Origin: Pseudomonas sp.
Lineage (GTDB): Bacteria; Pseudomonadota; Gammaproteobacteria; Pseudomonadales; Pseudomonadaceae
Reading direction: 5' to 3'
NCBI GenBank assembly: GCA_003523465.1
Contig: DQAA01000601.1
Location: 4,360-12,049, forward strand
DNA length: 7,690 bases
Below the pieces are notes generated by a model. It had not been told where the DNA came from, did not search any database, and saw only the letters and a list, made by a program, of their open reading frames with translations. A program made the position numbers and the translations under genes. This document shows positions 1 to 7,690 of this stretch, piece by piece; position 1 is the first letter of the stretch, and every line of letters begins with the position of its first letter.

Positions 1-3068
<3,068 letters not shown>

Positions 3069-3169
3069 GCACGATGCCAATTTATCAACAGGTTCACATG
3101 GTGCGGCGAACGCAAGAAAGATGCTTGCCGCACTCGAACAACAAGGATTTTTAGGAGATTAATTGAGGT
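3069..3169 (+). other. Spacer between czcA and the hupE-like gene
   Basis: These 101 bases hold no convincing gene. Arms GTGCGGC (3101-3107) and GCCGCAC (3127-3133) could pair across a 19-base loop, but no T-run follows, so this is not a good terminator. AGGAG at 3153-3157 serves the next gene. No convincing -35/-10 pair is visible, which fits read-through from czcA. Confidence 0.45.
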
Positions 3170-3916
3170 ATGACATTCATGCGTGAAAGATCACTTGACG
3201 TAATACTGGATCGCTATCGACCGATCTGGCAACGGATTTCCCTGTTTCTCATGGCGACGGTTCTCCTGTTGTTCGCGTGTGCGAATCAGGCGCTCGCCCA
3301 TGCCGTTGCCGAGGGTGATAAGGGCTACATCCAGGAAATATCCGGCGTCAACCTCATCCCTTTTATGTATCTAGGGGCGAAGCACATGGCGACAGGGTAC
3401 GACCATATCCTGTTCCTGCTCGGTGTGATCTTCTTCCTGTACCGGATGAAGCATATCGCCCTGTATGTGACGCTATTTGCCATCGGCCACTCGACGACGA
3501 TGCTGCTTGGCGTGTATTTCAACGTCGGGATAAACAGCTACATCATCGACGCGATCATCGGTCTTTCGGTGGTTTACAAGGCGCTCGACAACATCGGCGC
3601 ATTTCAGCGTTGGCTCGGCTTCCAGCCCAACACGAAAGTCGCAACAGTCGTATTCGGACTCTTTCACGGATTCGGCCTGTCAACCAAGATCATCGAATAC
3701 AACATCTCGCCCGATGGCCTGATTCCAAATCTTTTGGCATTCAATGTCGGCGTTGAAATCGGGCAGTTGATCGCGCTCGGCACTATTCTGATCGCAATGA
3801 GCTACTGGCGCCGAACAGCTAGTTTCTGGCGCCATGCGTACACCGCCAACGTAGCGATGATGTGTGCCGGTTTCATCCTGATCGGCTATCAGCTCACCGG
3901 CTATTTCGTTTCCTGA
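3170..3916 (+). CDS. HupE/UreJ-family membrane protein
   Basis: A 248-residue polytopic inner-membrane protein of the HupE/UreJ type. Characterised HupE and UreJ proteins are nickel (or cobalt) permeases linked to hydrogenase or urease, but no such enzyme is visible here. After a basic start of about 22 residues, residues 23-43 form a hydrophobic stretch ending ALA-H, which reads as a cleavable signal peptide. The conserved polar motifs follow: KHMATGYDHILFLLG (71-85, with H72, D78, H79), GHSTTMLLG (106-114), FGLFHGFGLS (162-171) and FNVGVEIGQL (191-200, with E196). About six membrane helices follow the signal. ATG 3170 has AGGAG 12 bases upstream; ATG 3179, in frame, has GAGG 3165-3168 at a better 10-base spacing, so the start may be nine bases later. 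It lies 101 bases after czcA and 21 bases before the next gene, so it is probably co-transcribed. Here it more likely handles a metal handed to or from the pump than an enzyme cofactor; that is inference. Confidence 0.87.
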   Translation: MTFMRERSLDVILDRYRPIWQRISLFLMATVLLLFACANQALAHAVAEGDKGYIQEISGVNLIPFMYLGAKHMATGYDHILFLLGVIFFLYRMKHIALYVTLFAIGHSTTMLLGVYFNVGINSYIIDAIIGLSVVYKALDNIGAFQRWLGFQPNTKVATVVFGLFHGFGLSTKIIEYNISPDGLIPNLLAFNVGVEIGQLIALGTILIAMSYWRRTASFWRHAYTANVAMMCAGFILIGYQLTGYFVS

Positions 3917-3925
3917 ATCAAACAC

Positions 3926-3930
3926 GGAGA
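3926..3930 (+). promoter_or_regulatory. Ribosome binding site of the membrane-anchored protein
   Basis: GGAGA lies seven bases before ATG 3938 in the 21-base gap after the hupE-like stop. It fixes the start of the next gene. Confidence 0.7.
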
Positions 3931-3937
3931 AAATTCC

Positions 3938-4570
3938 ATGTACAACGTATCCAAGCCAACCCTCGACGACCTTCCATCGTCGAAACAACTGCTGCGCTCG
4001 ACGCTCATTGCACTCGTCGCCGCCATCGCAATTTTGGTCGGCATCGTCCTTCCCTCCGAGTACGCGATCGACCCAACAGGGATTGGTCGCGTCCTCGGCC
4101 TGACGGAAATGGGGGAGATCAAGGCGCAATTGGCCGAAGAAGCCGCTGCGGATGCCGCGAAGGATGCAGCCATGCCCGCTGCCGCGACGACAGGGAATGC
4201 AGGCACCGCCGCGCCTGCACAAGCACAGAACGCCGCGCAGGCGGAGAACGGCGCCGCCTGGCGCGATGAAATGCGCGTCGCACTCAAGCCCGGCCAAGGG
4301 GCGGAGGTGAAGTTGAGTATGAAGGCCGGCGAGCAGGTCGAGTTCAGTTGGGTTGCCGAAGGGGGCGTTGTGAACTTCGATACCCACGGCGATGGTGGCG
4401 GCCAGTCCATCAGTTATGAAAAGGGTCGCGCGGTGCCCGCTAGCAATGGCGTGATCGAGGCTGCCTTTAGTGGAAATCACGGTTGGTTCTGGCGGAACCG
4501 TGGCGACGCTGACGTGACGGTGATTGTTCGCACTCGCGGTCAATACATGGAAATGAAGCGCGTCTTGTGA
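3938..4570 (+). CDS. Single-pass transmembrane anchor protein of the metal-efflux locus
   Basis: A 210-residue protein with three parts. Residues 1-20 are a short polar, probably cytoplasmic, start. Residues 21-38 (STLIALVAAIAILVGIVL) form one membrane helix with no signal-peptidase site, so it should remain anchored. A conserved-looking stretch after the helix (YAIDPTGIGRVLGLTEMGE) leads into an Ala-rich, low-complexity linker at about 66-105. Residues 106-210 are a beta-rich domain, probably periplasmic, with NFDTHGD (146-152) and SGNHGWFWRN (178-187). The His and Asp residues and the aromatic cluster could bind a ligand or metal, but this is not shown. I recall such proteins being annotated only as 'transmembrane anchor protein' next to CzcA and HupE/UreJ genes; no biochemical role is known to me. 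The start is well supported by GGAGA. The stop is followed by 125 bases containing a strong hairpin. Reality of the gene is near certain; function is open. Confidence 0.85.
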   Translation: MYNVSKPTLDDLPSSKQLLRSTLIALVAAIAILVGIVLPSEYAIDPTGIGRVLGLTEMGEIKAQLAEEAAADAAKDAAMPAAATTGNAGTAAPAQAQNAAQAENGAAWRDEMRVALKPGQGAEVKLSMKAGEQVEFSWVAEGGVVNFDTHGDGGGQSISYEKGRAVPASNGVIEAAFSGNHGWFWRNRGDADVTVIVRTRGQYMEMKRVL

Positions 4571-4606
4571 TTGGCAAATTGGTTACGGGCACATGCCCAT
4601 GCACTC

Positions 4607-4644
4607 CGGCTTCCCCCCCATGCCAATTGCATGGCAGGAAGCCG
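4607..4644 (+). repeat. Two-tier hairpin in the intergenic region
   Basis: CGGCTTCC (4607-4614) pairs exactly with GGAAGCCG (4637-4644). Inside, CCATGC (4618-4623) pairs exactly with GCATGG (4629-4634) around the loop CAATT. A small internal loop (CCC against CA) separates the two helices, so 14 pairs form in 38 bases. No T-run follows, so it is not a classic intrinsic terminator. It could slow or process the operon mRNA and set the level of the downstream small protein. Confidence 0.65.
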
Positions 4645-4682
4645 AAGTTTCCCGCCCTGCCACATAGGCCGGGCCTCATCCC

Positions 4683-4688
4683 AGGAGA
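4683..4688 (+). promoter_or_regulatory. Ribosome binding site deciding the start of the small secreted protein
   Basis: AGGAGA lies seven bases before ATG 4696. It selects this start over the in-frame GTG at 4567, which overlaps the upstream stop and would put 43 Pro/Cys-rich residues in front of an obvious signal peptide. Confidence 0.75.
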
Positions 4689-4695
4689 TATTGAA

Positions 4696-4959
4696 ATGAA
4701 CATTCGTCCGGTTTTGATTGCAGCTCTAGCCAGCGCCTCGCTCGCTTCGCCATTCGTGATGGCCCATACCGGCGGGCATGACGACGATGCGAAGGCGATA
4801 CCGAAGACATGCGAGCAATTGGCAGATACGAAGCGGTATATCAGTGACGTGGCTTTTCCCGAAGTAAAGAAGCTGAAGGAGCAATGCGACGCCGCGAAGA
4901 AGAAGCCAAACGCGGCGCAATCTTCTGCGGAACGCCGCCCGTCCAACGGCGGCAACTGA
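4696..4959 (+). CDS. Small secreted protein with His/Asp-rich N-terminus and two Cys
   Basis: An 87-residue protein I do not recognise as a named family. Residues 1-23 form a standard Sec signal peptide ending FVMA, with likely cleavage before H24. The mature protein of about 64 residues starts HTGGHDDD, a possible metal ligand, then has CEQLADTKRY (C39 onward) and a charged helical stretch FPEVKKLKEQCDAAKKK (C64 within it), ending in a polar tail. The two Cys could form a disulfide in the periplasm or bind metal. It is the last gene of the run behind the RND pump, 125 bases after the anchored protein and past a strong hairpin, so its expression may be tuned separately. Its export and position suggest a periplasmic accessory to metal handling; that is inference only. 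Confidence 0.75.
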   Translation: MNIRPVLIAALASASLASPFVMAHTGGHDDDAKAIPKTCEQLADTKRYISDVAFPEVKKLKEQCDAAKKKPNAAQSSAERRPSNGGN

Positions 4960-4967
4960 TTGTTTAG

Positions 4968-5002
4968 GGCGTAGCCGCGACTCACAGGTCGCGGCTACCG
5001 CC
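4968..5002. repeat. Near-perfect 14-bp inverted repeat between the metal block and the LysR gene
   Basis: GTAGCCGCGAC (4971-4981) pairs exactly with GTCGCGGCTAC (4988-4998) around the loop TCACAG. Three further pairs (4968-4970 with 5000-5002) form if C4999 bulges out. It lies just after the stop of the small secreted protein. No T-run follows on either strand, so it could be a terminator lacking a U-tract, an mRNA-stabilising stem, or a binding site for a dimeric protein upstream of the LysR gene. Confidence 0.65.
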
Positions 5003-5033
5003 TGCGATGCGCACTCGTGGGAGCTATTCGTCT

Positions 5034-5978
5034 ATGGAGTTGAGACATCTAAAATACTTTCTCGCCGTGGCGGAGGAGCTTCACTTCGCTAGAGCTTCGG
5101 AGAAGCTGCACATTGAACAATCTCCACTTTCTCGCGCCATTAAGGAGCTAGAGGAGGAACTAGGTGTTGTACTGTTTGCCCGTACCACACGCAGCACTCG
5201 CCTAACACGTGCAGGTAAGTTGTTTCTGGAGCATGTCCGCCGGGTATTTGCTGTTCTGCAACAAGCGCGCGACAGCGTAAAAGCAGCGGCCAATGGATTT
5301 CACGGTCAGTTGCGGGTGGCCTTATCGGACGGCATTACACCGTCGCGCCTTCCGGCGGTGCTCGCTTTGTGCCGACAGGAAGAACCTGAAGTCGAGATTC
5401 GCTTCTCCGAAGTGCCGTTGTCGCAACAAATCAAGGGGCTACACGACGATCTTTATGACGTAGGATTCGCGCAATCAGACGAAGTGGGCGAGGGCATCGT
5501 CGCTATACCCGTCTGGAGCGATGCGCTCATGGTGGCTGTACCTGCTCGACATCCTCTGCTGGCGCATAAGCGCATTCCGTTGGAGGAACTGCTCCGCTAC
5601 CCTCTGGTTCTGTGCGATCCACAGGTTTGCGAAAGCCACGCGAAACACGTTGATCGGGTACTGCGCCGTGCGGACATGGAACCCTTGATCGCGGAGCGCG
5701 TGGCCTCCTGCGATTTGATGATGGCGCTTGTATCGGCCGGCTTCGCGCTTGGGCTTACGGGTGCAGCACACATTACAGCTAGCAGAGAACCGGGCGTGGT
5801 GGCCCGCCCCTTGGCATCACGTGTCCCACCCCTGACAACCTATCTGCTGCACCCTATAGGCGAACCATCGGAGGTTCTGGCTCGATTCATTGAGCGCGTA
5901 CAGGCCATCGAATCTCTGGAATCTCCCAGGCCCATGCTGGGCCGCAATCTTGATCCCCCGGAGGAACCTGCGCCATGA
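5034..5978 (+). CDS. LysR-type transcriptional regulator of the conjugative element
   Basis: A 314-residue regulator of normal LysR length. Residues 1-61 are the winged helix-turn-helix domain: MELRHLKYFLAVAEELHFAR, then the recognition part QSPLSRAIKELEEELGVVLF and RLTRAGKLFLEH. The rest, from about residue 90, is the periplasmic-binding-protein-like effector domain (GQLRVALSDGI through the VSAGFALGLTGAAH region). The N-terminus resembles the CatM/BenM/CbnR branch, which usually senses small aromatic or organic acids; the ligand here is unknown. The start at 5034 is chosen because MELRHLKYF is the family's usual start and GGAG lies at 5020-5023; an in-frame ATG at 5007 would add nine residues and begins within five bases of the inverted repeat. 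The stop overlaps the next start (ATGA 5975-5978). Tn4371-type elements carry a LysR gene, called traR, just before traG, so it probably controls transfer genes. The first 200 bases use CTA and AGA codons more than the neighbours do. Confidence 0.9.
   Translation: MELRHLKYFLAVAEELHFARASEKLHIEQSPLSRAIKELEEELGVVLFARTTRSTRLTRAGKLFLEHVRRVFAVLQQARDSVKAAANGFHGQLRVALSDGITPSRLPAVLALCRQEEPEVEIRFSEVPLSQQIKGLHDDLYDVGFAQSDEVGEGIVAIPVWSDALMVAVPARHPLLAHKRIPLEELLRYPLVLCDPQVCESHAKHVDRVLRRADMEPLIAERVASCDLMMALVSAGFALGLTGAAHITASREPGVVARPLASRVPPLTTYLLHPIGEPSEVLARFIERVQAIESLESPRPMLGRNLDPPEEPAP
5960..5966 (+). promoter_or_regulatory. Strong ribosome binding site inside the LysR gene for eexN
   Basis: GGAGGAA lies eight bases before ATG 5975, within the last codons of the LysR gene. 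With the ATGA overlap it supports coupled translation of the lipoprotein. Confidence 0.75.
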
Positions 5979-6253
5979 CGAAGATCATCCTTTTCTTGCT
6001 GGTGCCGGTGTTGACCGCCTGCGGCCAGTCCGAAACGTCTCAGAAGGCCAACACATCGGAAGCGAATATCCCAACGGTGGAGGAACTGGCAGCCAATCCC
6101 GAACGGTTGAAGGAACTACGCCAGCAGTGCAAGACGGATCGGCCCAAGCTGGGTGACGTGCTCTGCAATCGGGTGGCCGAGGCCACGCGCAAACGGTTCT
6201 ATGGCGACGGCGAAACGCCCTACACGCCGCCGAAGGAATCGCCCAAGTTCTGA
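5975..6253 (+). CDS. eexN: EexN-family entry-exclusion lipoprotein
   Basis: A 92-residue lipoprotein. Residues 1-15 are a lipoprotein signal with lipobox LTAC and the lipidated cysteine at C16, followed by G17, so there is no Asp retention signal at the next position. After a polar linker, residues 33-75 form the core: PTVEELAANPERLKELRQQC, then DRPKLGDVLCN and VAEATRKRF. The paired C52 and C64 probably form a disulfide. This pattern is that of EexN-type (TrbK-like) proteins, which sit in the envelope and stop the host from receiving a second copy of the same conjugative element. The gene overlaps the LysR stop by four bases and is followed by an intrinsic terminator, so it ends the regulator operon and is separated from traG. 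Family call is confident from the sequence pattern; exclusion activity is inferred. Confidence 0.85.
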   Translation: MTKIILFLLVPVLTACGQSETSQKANTSEANIPTVEELAANPERLKELRQQCKTDRPKLGDVLCNRVAEATRKRFYGDGETPYTPPKESPKF

Positions 6254-6295
6254 TCGTTGGCAGTTCGCCGCATCGGCTTCAATTTTCTGTTCGAC

Positions 6296-6332
6296 ACGCC
6301 GCAATGCGCTATCGCTTGCGGCGTTTTTCTTT
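6296..6332 (+). terminator. Intrinsic terminator after eexN
   Basis: ACGCCGCAA (6296-6304) pairs exactly with TTGCGGCGT (6316-6324). The inner GCG/CGC around CTAT can extend the stem past one unpaired T. TTTTTCTTT (6324-6332) follows directly. This is a classic rho-independent terminator that ends the LysR-eexN transcript 43 bases after the eexN stop. Confidence 0.9.
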
Positions 6333-6389
6333 GGTTCGACGCCGCGCGAATTCTGTCTTTTTGCTCGACCTTTCTGCTCGAAACGGTCT

Positions 6390-6418
6390 TTGACCGGCAC
6401 TGACCCGGCACCGATCCT
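6390..6418 (+). promoter_or_regulatory. Possible sigma-70 promoter for traG
   Basis: TTGACC (6390-6395) matches the -35 consensus in five of six positions. Seventeen bases later GATCCT (6413-6418) matches the -10 consensus in only three. The position after a terminator and before traG favours a promoter, but the weak -10 suggests dependence on an activator or a wrong guess. Confidence 0.3.
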
Positions 6419-6432
6419 GACGCTAGCGGCAC
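6391..6432 (+). repeat. Direct repeats TGAC-N-GGCAC upstream of traG
   Basis: TGACCGGCAC (6391-6400) is followed immediately by TGACCCGGCAC (6401-6411). A third looser copy, TGAC at 6418-6421 with GGCAC at 6428-6432, follows. They overlap the possible promoter and could be an operator for a transfer regulator. Confidence 0.5.
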
Positions 6433-6445
6433 GTCCTTGTGCCGC
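6426..6445 (+). repeat. Small inverted repeat in the traG leader
   Basis: GCGGCAC (6426-6432) pairs exactly with GTGCCGC (6439-6445) around GTCCTT. No T-run follows. It may be an operator or a 5'-leader stem, 44 bases before the traG start. Confidence 0.5.
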
Positions 6446-6477
6446 GCTTTCCATGAGGAAGAAGCGCAGGAGAAATC

Positions 6478-6482
6478 GGAGG
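6478..6482 (+). promoter_or_regulatory. Ribosome binding site of traG
   Basis: GGAGG lies seven bases before ATG 6490 and fixes the start. A second AGGAGA at 6468-6473 is too far upstream to be the main site. Confidence 0.75.
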
Positions 6483-6489
6483 CCAGGTA

Positions 6490-7690
6490 ATGCAAGGGAC
6501 GAACGTGCTGTTCGGTCAGATCGCCGTGGTATTCGGCATCGTGATCGCCGGCGTGTGGGGCGCCACACAATGGACAGCAGCCGCCCTTGGTTATCAGCTA
6601 CGCCTTGGCTCGCCCTGGTTCGATCTTCTTGGCACACCGATCTACCACCCGTGGAAGCTGTTTGAGTGGTGGTTCTTCTTCGATGCCTACGCGCCGCGCG
6701 TGTTCGATACCGGCGGCGCCATCGCGGGTGGCAGCGGCCTGCTGGCGGTGGTGGTCGCCATCGGCATGTCGATCTGGCGCTCACGGCAATCGCGCCTGGT
6801 CACGACCTACGGCTCGGCGCGCTGGGCGAACGCGGATGACATTCGCAAGGCGGGTCTGACGCAGCCGGCCGGCGTATTCCTCGGCCAGCACGACCGCCAG
6901 TACCTGCGGCATGAAGGCCCGGAACACGTCCTGACCTTCGCTCCCACACGCTCAGGCAAAGGTGTCGGCCTGGTGGTGCCGACGCTGCTTTCCTGGTCTG
7001 CGTCCGCCGTCATCCACGACATCAAAGGCGAGAACTGGCAGATCACTGCCGGCTGGCGTAGCCGTTTCAGCCACTGCCTGCTGTTCAACCCCACCGATGC
7101 AAAGTCGGCGGCCTACAACCCACTGCTGGAGGTGCGGCGCGGCGCGCATGAGGTGCGCGACGTGCAGAACATCGCGGACATTCTGGTCGATCCCGAAGGT
7201 GCGCTGGAGAAGCGCAACCATTGGGAAAAGACCAGCCATGCGCTGTTGGTCGGCGCCATCCTGCATGTGCTCTACGCGGGCGAAGACAAGACGCTGCGCG
7301 GCGTCGCCAACTTCCTGTCCGACCCGGCCAGCCCCTTCGAGCTGACCTTGCACCGGATGATGACCACGCCGCACCTCGGCGATGGGCCGCATCCTGTCGT
7401 CGCTTCGGCGGCGCGCGAAGTGCTCAACAAGTCGGACAACGAGCGTTCCGGCGTGTTGAGCACCGCCATGTCGTTCCTCGGCCTGTACCGCGACCCCACG
7501 GTGGCCGAAGTCACATCGCGCTGCGACTGGCGCATTGCCGACCTGATCGCGGCAGAGCATCCGGTGTCGCTGTATTTGGTGGTGCCGCCCTCGGACATAT
7601 CGCGGACGAAGCCGCTCATCCGCCTGATCCTCAACCAGATCGGCCGGCGCCTCACCGAATCGCTCGATGGCTCCGATGGCATCGAGCGCC
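6490..7690 (+). CDS. traG: TraG/VirD4-type conjugative coupling protein, 3' end missing
   Basis: The frame is open from ATG 6490 to the window end: 400 codons visible of an expected 600-670. Coupling proteins are membrane-bound hexameric ATPases that bring the relaxase-DNA complex to the type IV secretion channel. Two N-terminal membrane helices are visible at about residues 8-33 and 77-96, separated by a Trp/Phe-rich periplasmic loop. YGSARWA (107-113) is the usual start of the cytoplasmic part. APTRSGKGVG (151-160) is the Walker A motif with K157, followed by VVPTLLSW and IHDIKGENW, a VirD4-family hallmark. The Walker B region lies beyond the window. The gene starts 157 bases after the eexN terminator, so it has its own transcript and probably leads the mating-pore (trb) operon expected downstream. 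No frameshift or missing residue is seen in the visible part. Confidence 0.95.
   Translation, partial: MQGTNVLFGQIAVVFGIVIAGVWGATQWTAAALGYQLRLGSPWFDLLGTPIYHPWKLFEWWFFFDAYAPRVFDTGGAIAGGSGLLAVVVAIGMSIWRSRQSRLVTTYGSARWANADDIRKAGLTQPAGVFLGQHDRQYLRHEGPEHVLTFAPTRSGKGVGLVVPTLLSWSASAVIHDIKGENWQITAGWRSRFSHCLLFNPTDAKSAAYNPLLEVRRGAHEVRDVQNIADILVDPEGALEKRNHWEKTSHALLVGAILHVLYAGEDKTLRGVANFLSDPASPFELTLHRMMTTPHLGDGPHPVVASAAREVLNKSDNERSGVLSTAMSFLGLYRDPTVAEVTSRCDWRIADLIAAEHPVSLYLVVPPSDISRTKPLIRLILNQIGRRLTESLDGSDGIER

Larger units (their letters stand above)
6333..6489 (+). other. Leader region of traG, repeated motifs but no gene
   Basis: The 157 bases between terminator and traG hold no plausible gene. They contain several TTCGA/CTCGA copies, GGCAC-containing direct repeats and a small hairpin, listed separately. 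Because a terminator lies just before it, a promoter for traG is expected here. Confidence 0.6.

Noticed and set aside
3680..4543. 287-residue antisense reading frame opposite the hupE-like and anchor genes
   Set aside because: It spans two well-supported genes and their gap, has no recognisable domain and no ribosome binding site that I can see.
4567..4695. GTG start that would extend the small secreted protein by 43 residues
   Set aside because: The extension crosses the strong hairpin and places a Pro/Cys-rich stretch before a clear signal peptide; ATG 4696 has a good binding site.
5007..5033. Earlier in-frame ATG for the LysR gene
   Set aside because: LysR proteins start at or near MELRHLKYF; the earlier start has no suitable binding site and begins next to the inverted repeat stem.
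6116..6784. 222-residue antisense reading frame across eexN, terminator and traG start
   Set aside because: It is Arg-rich, low in sense, and covers a clear intrinsic terminator and two recognised genes.
6952..7560. 202-residue antisense frame opposite traG
   Set aside because: It is a shadow of the conserved TraG Walker A region and beyond.

Overview
The window looks like part of an integrative and conjugative element of a GC-rich proteobacterium. Gene content and order resemble Tn4371-type elements known from Beta- and Gammaproteobacteria. This rests on a metal-efflux block followed by a LysR regulator, an EexN-type entry-exclusion lipoprotein and a TraG/VirD4 coupling protein, all on the + strand. 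The host and element assignment is inference from protein families; no att site, integrase or relaxase lies in the window.

Region 1 (1-3068) is nearly all of a CzcA-type heavy-metal RND pump. The start of the gene is cut off by the window edge. The intact membrane signature [15 protein letters not shown] points to divalent cations (Zn/Co/Cd group) rather than Cu/Ag.

Region 2 (3170-4959) holds three exported or membrane proteins in a row: a HupE/UreJ-family membrane protein, a single-pass membrane-anchored protein with an Ala-rich linker and a C-terminal domain carrying SGNHGWFWRN, and an 87-residue secreted protein with His, Asp and two Cys. Each has its own ribosome binding site and the spacings suggest one operon with the pump. 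The RND protein moves ions out through the envelope. The HupE-like protein and its two companions probably handle a metal at the inner membrane and in the periplasm, but the last two have no function I can assign. A strong two-tier hairpin lies between the second and third of these genes.

Region 3 (4960-6332) begins with a nearly perfect 14-bp inverted repeat. It then carries a LysR-type regulator whose stop codon overlaps the start of the eexN-like lipoprotein gene (ATGA), and closes with a clear intrinsic terminator.

Region 4 (6333-7690) is a 157-bp leader with short repeated motifs and a possible promoter, then the first 400 codons of the conjugative coupling protein gene, cut by the window end. 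The terminator implies that traG, and probably the mating-pore genes expected after it, are transcribed separately from the regulator and exclusion genes.
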